A stretch of DNA of 64,000 nucleotides from Mercurialis annua (Eukaryota > Streptophyta > Magnoliopsida > Malpighiales > Euphorbiaceae): assembly GCF_937616625.2 (NCBI RefSeq), contig NC_065577.1, positions 42,561,001 to 42,625,000 on the forward strand, given 5' to 3'. This document shows positions 59,444-64,000 of the stretch, one piece after another (position 1 is the first letter of the stretch; every line of letters begins with the position of its first letter). A program made the translations under genes and the position numbers. Under the pieces are notes generated by a model, which did no database searches, was not told where the DNA came from, and was given only the letters and a program-made list of their open reading frames with translations.

Positions 59444-59854
59444 GGCTTAATGGCAAAAAAAACCCAAACCTTTACGACTTGTTGCAATTATATCCAAACC
59501 TTTTAACTTTTGCAATAATATCCAAATTGCATTATTTTATTGCAATAATATCCAAATTGCATTATTTTGTTGCAATAATATCCAAATTGCACTTTTTATA
59601 TGACTTATTTTGAGTTTTTTGTCATTTTTTGGGACTTTTACTATATTATTATACATCAAAACATAATAATAGCCTAATATCTTAATTGAAAACAACAAGT
59701 TTAGCCATCAATTTGACTATTATTGCTACAAAAAATGCAATTTGGATATTATTGCAACAACAAAAATGCAATTTGGATATTATTGCAAAAATTAAAAGGT
59801 TTGGATATAATTGCAACAAATCGTAAAGGTTTGGGTTTTTTTTACCATTAGGCC
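59444..59854. mobile_element. Mutator-type MITE with internal tandem repeat, 411 bp
   Basis: Near-perfect inverted ends (GGCTTAATGGCAAAAAAAAC against GGCCTAATGGTAAAAAAAAC) extend about 100 bp and are flanked by a perfect 9-bp duplication AAAAAACTT (59435-59443, 59855-59863). The left arm contains three copies of a unit of about 30 bp, TTGCAATAATATCCAAATTG. Confidence 0.88.
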
Positions 59855-60064
59855 AAAAAACTTCGAGCTGGAAATATTCTTGTTATTCAATTATATAAGA
59901 AATACATTTGAATGTTATTTCATTTTCTCAAAAAATATGTCCTATTTATCAAGTTATCAAATAATCTGGTTAGATGAAATTGCTAACAAAAATTTCAGGG
60001 ATGGGCAAAAATTAATGACAAATCTTTACTTTTAATCTGAACTCCACTAATAAGATGCTTAATT

Positions 60065-60375
60065 TCTTTTAAAATCATAAATTTTATCGTGTTTTGAAAT
60101 TTTAAGACGAACTTTTAATTTTGACAATTTAATACATGGATTGTCAAAAAAAATTACAATTTGAAACACAGAGTAATTTTTTTTATAAAAAATATTGATG
60201 TGAACACTGAAATAAACATAACAAGTGTCCACATAAGTATTTTTTAACAGAAAATTATTGGGTGTTTCGAATTATAAAAATCTAAAAATTAATATCTCAT
60301 ATTGCTAATATTAAAAGTTCGTGTTAAAATTATAAAACATGCTAAAGTTCGTAATTTTTAAAGCAGTTAACCCTT
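60065..60375. mobile_element. MITE-like inverted repeat, about 310 bp
   Basis: The left part ATCGTGTTTTGAAATTTTAA..ACGAACTTTTAAT pairs with the right part ATTAAAAGTTCGT..AAAACATGCT. The same family is seen at 26983-27380. Borders approximate. Confidence 0.5.
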
Positions 60376-61353
60376 AATTAGAAGTAAAGTCTATTTTAGG
60401 TTCAACAAGAAATATATTTTGCAGACACTACATAAATTAACATTAGATAAGATTAAGATAAAATTAAAAATATAAGAAAACTTATATATAACTCAATTAA
60501 TATGATCTATACTTGTGAATAAAGAAATTTTTATTTTCTGTTTCCATCACAAGCTTAACTGATTCAATTTTTTTAAGGGTTTAACTGATTTATAACAATT
60601 TCTAACTTATACTAATAATAAATTTAAGATTTTAGATAGTAAAAATGAGACGAGCAAAATTTATGCAACACTGTGAGTAATGATACCAAAGTGCAAAACA
60701 AAATTAAAACCTTTTTGAAGTTATTGTTTAGTTATCCTGTTTTTTTGGTAATAGATAAAGCAATAACAATAAAAATAAAAAGGTTAATTACAAAGTAGAT
60801 CATAAATTTCAGTGAGTTGTGTAATTTATAAAGTAAAAGTATGATATCTATCCATTAGCCAACATAATATACAAATTTTTAAAAATTGTGACAATTTATC
60901 CATTAATTTTAAAATATATGATAAATATATTCAATTTTTATTTTAAATTTATTTTTTCCCATTTGAAATATCAAGAAGTTTTGATAAAAATAAAAAAAAT
61001 TAATGTGAGTACTAGAATATATAATGTTCTGACCGGTGGCGAATTTACGATTTTTTTTCAACCTGAACTTAACTTTCTAATTCATCTTAATTTGATTGTC
61101 ACAGTTTGGATTGAACCTCTCTCTAGTCTATAATTCACTACAAACTTATCTCTAACTTTTTACTTATATTTTTCTGAAAAAAAAGTTGCAATCTCAGCCG
61201 GGATTGGAGCCTATCCTAACTTAAGGATAGATCCGTCTCTAGTTTAGGCATACATATTAGTATTTTTACAAAAAAAATTATGATATTTTGAATTATATAA
61301 AAAAATTATTTTATTTTGACATTAATTGCTAAGAATTAAGAATCAGTATAATA
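60376..61353. other. Intergenic, AT-rich
   Basis: No gene. The piece at about 61032-61238 may be a decayed hAT MITE (GGTGGCGAATTTACG left, AGACGGATC on the other strand right), but no target duplication was found. Confidence 0.35.
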
Positions 61354-61658
61354 ATTGGGATAAAAATCACCCATGGCCTTTGACTTTTGAGTCTCCTTAT
61401 AAGAAAAATCTCTTGATGTTTAAAAACGATCAAAAAAAATTTATGATGTTTGTAGCAGCGTTGAAGAAACCCCTAAAGACCAAAAATCACTGATTTTCAT
61501 TAAAATCGGTGACATGACAACGATTTTCTCTTGTCTCGAATTTTAATGAAAGTCGTCGATTTTTAGTTTCGGGGTTTCCTGAGCGCCATTACAAACATCA
61601 AGGTTTTTTTGACCCTTTTTAAATATCACGAGGTTTTTTGTAAGGGAAGATTATTAAC
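61354..61658. mobile_element. MITE-like inverted repeat, about 305 bp
   Basis: GATGTTTAAAAACGATCAAAAAAA..TTGATGTTTGTA-type sequence at the left is answered by TACAAACATCAAGG..TTTGACCCTTTTTAAATATCA at the right, around a centre with ACGATTTT/AAAATCGGTGA copies. Borders approximate. Confidence 0.55.
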
Positions 61659-61859
61659 CATTATAATTGCAAAATACATTTAAAAGTATGCATTTAATCC
61701 TTAATAAAACAGAACAACTAAACTAAAAGAACTGAGTCAACTGTAATTAATTCAATTTGGTTAGAGAGAATTTGTTCTTATAGTTAACAAATTCTACTAC
61801 TAACACCTCAATCCAGTTCACTTTCTAAGCAACCGCAAAACCACTTAAATTAACTTATA

Positions 61860-61879
61860 CTTCTTCTTCTTCTTCTTCT
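61860..61879. repeat. (CTT)n microsatellite
   Basis: About six CTT units in the probable leader of CHX copy 5. Confidence 0.9.
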
Positions 61880-61971
61880 CTTATTTCTGTAATATTTTTA
61901 CTTCTAAAATTTTACATATTATCCTGTAAAATTTAAATATTTTTTTTAATTTTTTGACACATTTTACATCA

Positions 61972-62988
61972 ATGAATAGCCAAAAAGTGCATCATAAAGA
62001 GAGTTGCGAACGATATTTACATAGTTTATATAGTTCTGGGGTATTTTTCCCTGGAAAAAACTACCCTTTTGATTATATTTATCCAACTTTTTTGGCTCAA
62101 ATCTCATTGGCATTGGTTATGTGTAATTTTATTTGCTTTGCTCTTAGGCCTTTCATACGATCAAATTTTGCCTGCCATGCAGTGACGAAGCCAGCCCCAA
62201 AATTTAGGTAGGGCACAAATTCAATTTAAAAGAATCCAAGTATCATACCACGAAATATTTAATCAATATATAATTATTAATTTTTTTAGTGTGAAATACA
62301 ATAAAACTTAAAACCCGCATTATGTAAAATGTATCAATTTTTTCATTTATTTTAAAAACATGTTTAATTTTCCTTTTAAAACAGTGACGATTTTTTAAGA
62401 ATAATTTGTTACACTACAATAACTAATCATCATATAAATCAACTTAAACTAGTTCTAAATTAAAATTATAAATTTATATTCAAAAGCTCAAATACTTTCA
62501 AACCGAAGTCTGATTAGTGGTACTAAAGTTTTTAGATTAACGGAAGAGAATTTAGAAAAAAATGAGCAAATTAGTCAAATTATTGAGTTGCTAACGTTCA
62601 TTAAATTAAAGTTATTGTATTTGAAAAGAGTTAGAGAATTGAGAGTATATTTTTAATTAGAAAATGCTGAAAATTTAAGAATTAGAATTTAACTTGATTA
62701 GATACCTAAAAGAAATTTTAAGTTGGTTTATATAAATATTAGTAGAATTTATTATACATTTTAATTTGCTACACGCTCCTAATCTTGGTAATATTTTAGA
62801 CTAACCCAAATAGTACATTAATAGGCTTTGCTATAAAACAAACTTTTACGTAATCAGGGGAAACTATACATGGCTAATCCTATTGTAAGGGTTTAATTAG
62901 TTTAGATAAAAAAGAAAATTAATTATGTGAGGTAGGGCCCAGGCCCTGCCTGGCCCTACCTTACATCCGTCCCTGCTGCCATGTCTTG
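61972..62988 (+). pseudogene. CHX: CHX copy 5, exon 1 split by a hAT element (gene continues past the window)
   Basis: The coding start 61972-62179 matches exon 1 of CHX copy 4 (FDYIYPTFLAQISL against LDYTFPIFLAQIIL; AL.PFIRS). It is interrupted after the codons for ACH by a 796-bp insertion. Codons resume after it as TCTTG followed by the donor GTATGT at 62989, exactly where copy 4 ends exon 1. Leaving out the insert and one copy of the target duplication, the exon is 213 bp (71 codons), in phase. As it stands the reading frame stops inside the insert shortly after the junction. Exon 2 should open with an AGLILGP-like motif but is not reached before 64000. The allele may be null, or variable between individuals. 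Confidence 0.8.
62180..62975. mobile_element. hAT-type non-autonomous element inside CHX copy 5 exon 1
   Basis: Flanked by a perfect 8-bp target duplication CTGCCATG (62172-62179, 62976-62983). The ends CAGTGACGAAGCC and, on the other strand, CAGGGACGGATG are hAT-like inverted repeats with subterminal AGGTAGGGC on both sides. It is 796 bp long and AT-rich with no transposase. Confidence 0.88.
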
Positions 62989-64000
62989 GTATGTTTAATT
63001 TCTATCCTTAATTACTTCCTATATTGTACTAATTTATCGAGTATTACTTTTCAGCATTGCGTTTCTGAAAACCTTTTTAGGTAAACTGAACTTATTTATC
63101 TATAATTTTTGTGTTTTTGTCAAATATATCACGATTTTCAAATCTTGTTAGTTTGATCTATCTAGATCTTTATCAAATATACCCACGACTCGTTTTGAAC
63201 TGATGTGGTATAGAGTTATTCGTCTACATGTACTAAATGTATCCTACGTAGCGTATGCAACCTCATCTATGTCAGTTTTAAATGAATTCGTGAGTATATT
63301 TGGTAAAAATTTAAAAGATGATATATTAAAGTGGCAAGAATTAATGATCGTAGTATATTTGGTAAAAAAATTCAAAATTTGGTTAGTTAAGTTCTTTTTG
63401 CAAATTTTAAATAGTGTGAATCTTTATATTTGTAAATATTTTTTTTAATCAAATATAATTCCGCTTCACGGATTTTCTTTTCATTTCCATGTAACGTAGT
63501 TTAATAACCTTTTGAGCATTTAGGGGATACTAAAATTTAGAATCACTAAACTTTCGTGTTATTTTATTTTGATCATGAAATTTTAATTTATTTCAATTTA
63601 GATGCTAAAATTAAAAATTACAAAGAGAAGTTGTATAATATTTTCAAGTTAAATAAATTAGTATTTGCAGCAATCAAATCTTACCACGTAAAAGAGCAAC
63701 AAATTTTATTTGTGCACCAAATCATAAAAATTTAATGGTCGTGGAAATTTACTAATCATTAATGTAAGAGAAATATAACTTGGCAAATCTGATCGTCACT
63801 AAAAAGTTCTTGTTGCTTATAATTTAGAAGTTCCGTGTGTGAATAATTGAATTAAAGTTTATTGACCAAAATAAAAAATTTACTAAACGAATTTTTACAT
63901 TTATAACATATTCTTATAAATAAATGTAATTTCTCCATTTTAGAAATAATTCATAGCTAAATCCGTCGCCAAAATACAAATTAGCGACAGAAATATAGCT
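62989..64000 (+). other. Start of CHX copy 5 intron 1
   Basis: Begins at the GTATGT donor. AT-rich with no CHX exon 2 motif in any plus frame up to the window end, so the intron is longer than 1 kb. A stretch at about 63107-63380 has loosely inverted AAATATA..CACGA words and may be another MITE. Confidence 0.5.

Noticed and set aside
59428..59613. Short frame with repeated IISKLHYF wording
   Set aside because: It is the tandem repeat in the arm of a Mutator-type MITE.
61032..61238. Possible hAT MITE with GGTGGCGAATTTACG and AGACGGATC ends
   Set aside because: The ends match poorly and there is no 8-bp duplication. Left only as a note in the intergenic entry.

Overview
The window is nuclear DNA of a eudicot plant. 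The genes are split by many AT-rich introns with GT..AG borders, two encode plastid-type proteins, and the intergenic DNA is packed with plant transposons (Ty3/Athila, Helitron, hAT, Mutator-like). I cannot name the species. No rRNA, tRNA or CRISPR was seen.

Layout. 0-15.7 kb: three complete cation/H+ exchanger (CHX, CPA2 family) genes in tandem on the + strand (18-3474, 6897-9899, 13074-15749). They are separated by a nested pair of Mutator-like elements (3998-6144 containing 4370-5575) and a Helitron (10446-12317). 17.2-24.8 kb: a TyrA-type arogenate/prephenate dehydrogenase (+, 7 exons), convergent with a plastid ChaN/RETICULATA-like fusion gene (-, 7 exons). 30-34 kb: a DCD-domain/kelch gene (+, 11 exons). 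A young Athila-type LTR retrotransposon (34081-44663, - strand, target duplication AAGAA) sits 73 bp after its stop codon. 47-51.6 kb: a BADC gene (biotin-less biotin-carboxyl-carrier homologue, +, 9 exons), convergent with a conserved plant gene of unknown function (-, 2 exons). 54.9-64 kb: a fourth complete CHX gene and exon 1 of a fifth, which is split by a 796-bp hAT element; that gene runs off the window.

How the parts relate. The CHX proteins are predicted endomembrane or plasma-membrane monovalent cation/H+ antiporters and share a three-exon design (short N-terminal exon, about 1 kb membrane exon, cytosolic C-terminal exon). They appear to be local duplicates in two blocks around five unrelated single-copy genes. 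TyrA (tyrosine synthesis), BADC (restraint of plastid acetyl-CoA carboxylase) and the RETICULATA-like protein (chloroplast/leaf development) are housekeeping functions and not one pathway. From memory, the RETICULATA-like, BADC and unknown genes have neighbouring homologues in Arabidopsis, so this may be an old gene neighbourhood stretched by transposons.

Most unusual points: a self-complementary hairpin module repeated at four internal or LTR sites of the retrotransposon, one copy lying exactly at the deletion that removed reverse transcriptase, RNase H and most of integrase; a TyrA with no visible transit peptide and Asn where plant arogenate dehydrogenases have Asp; loss of the transport-path lysine in two CHX copies; and a dead duplicated exon in BADC. 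All splice junctions were read by eye and checked for phase. No alignment or database search was run.
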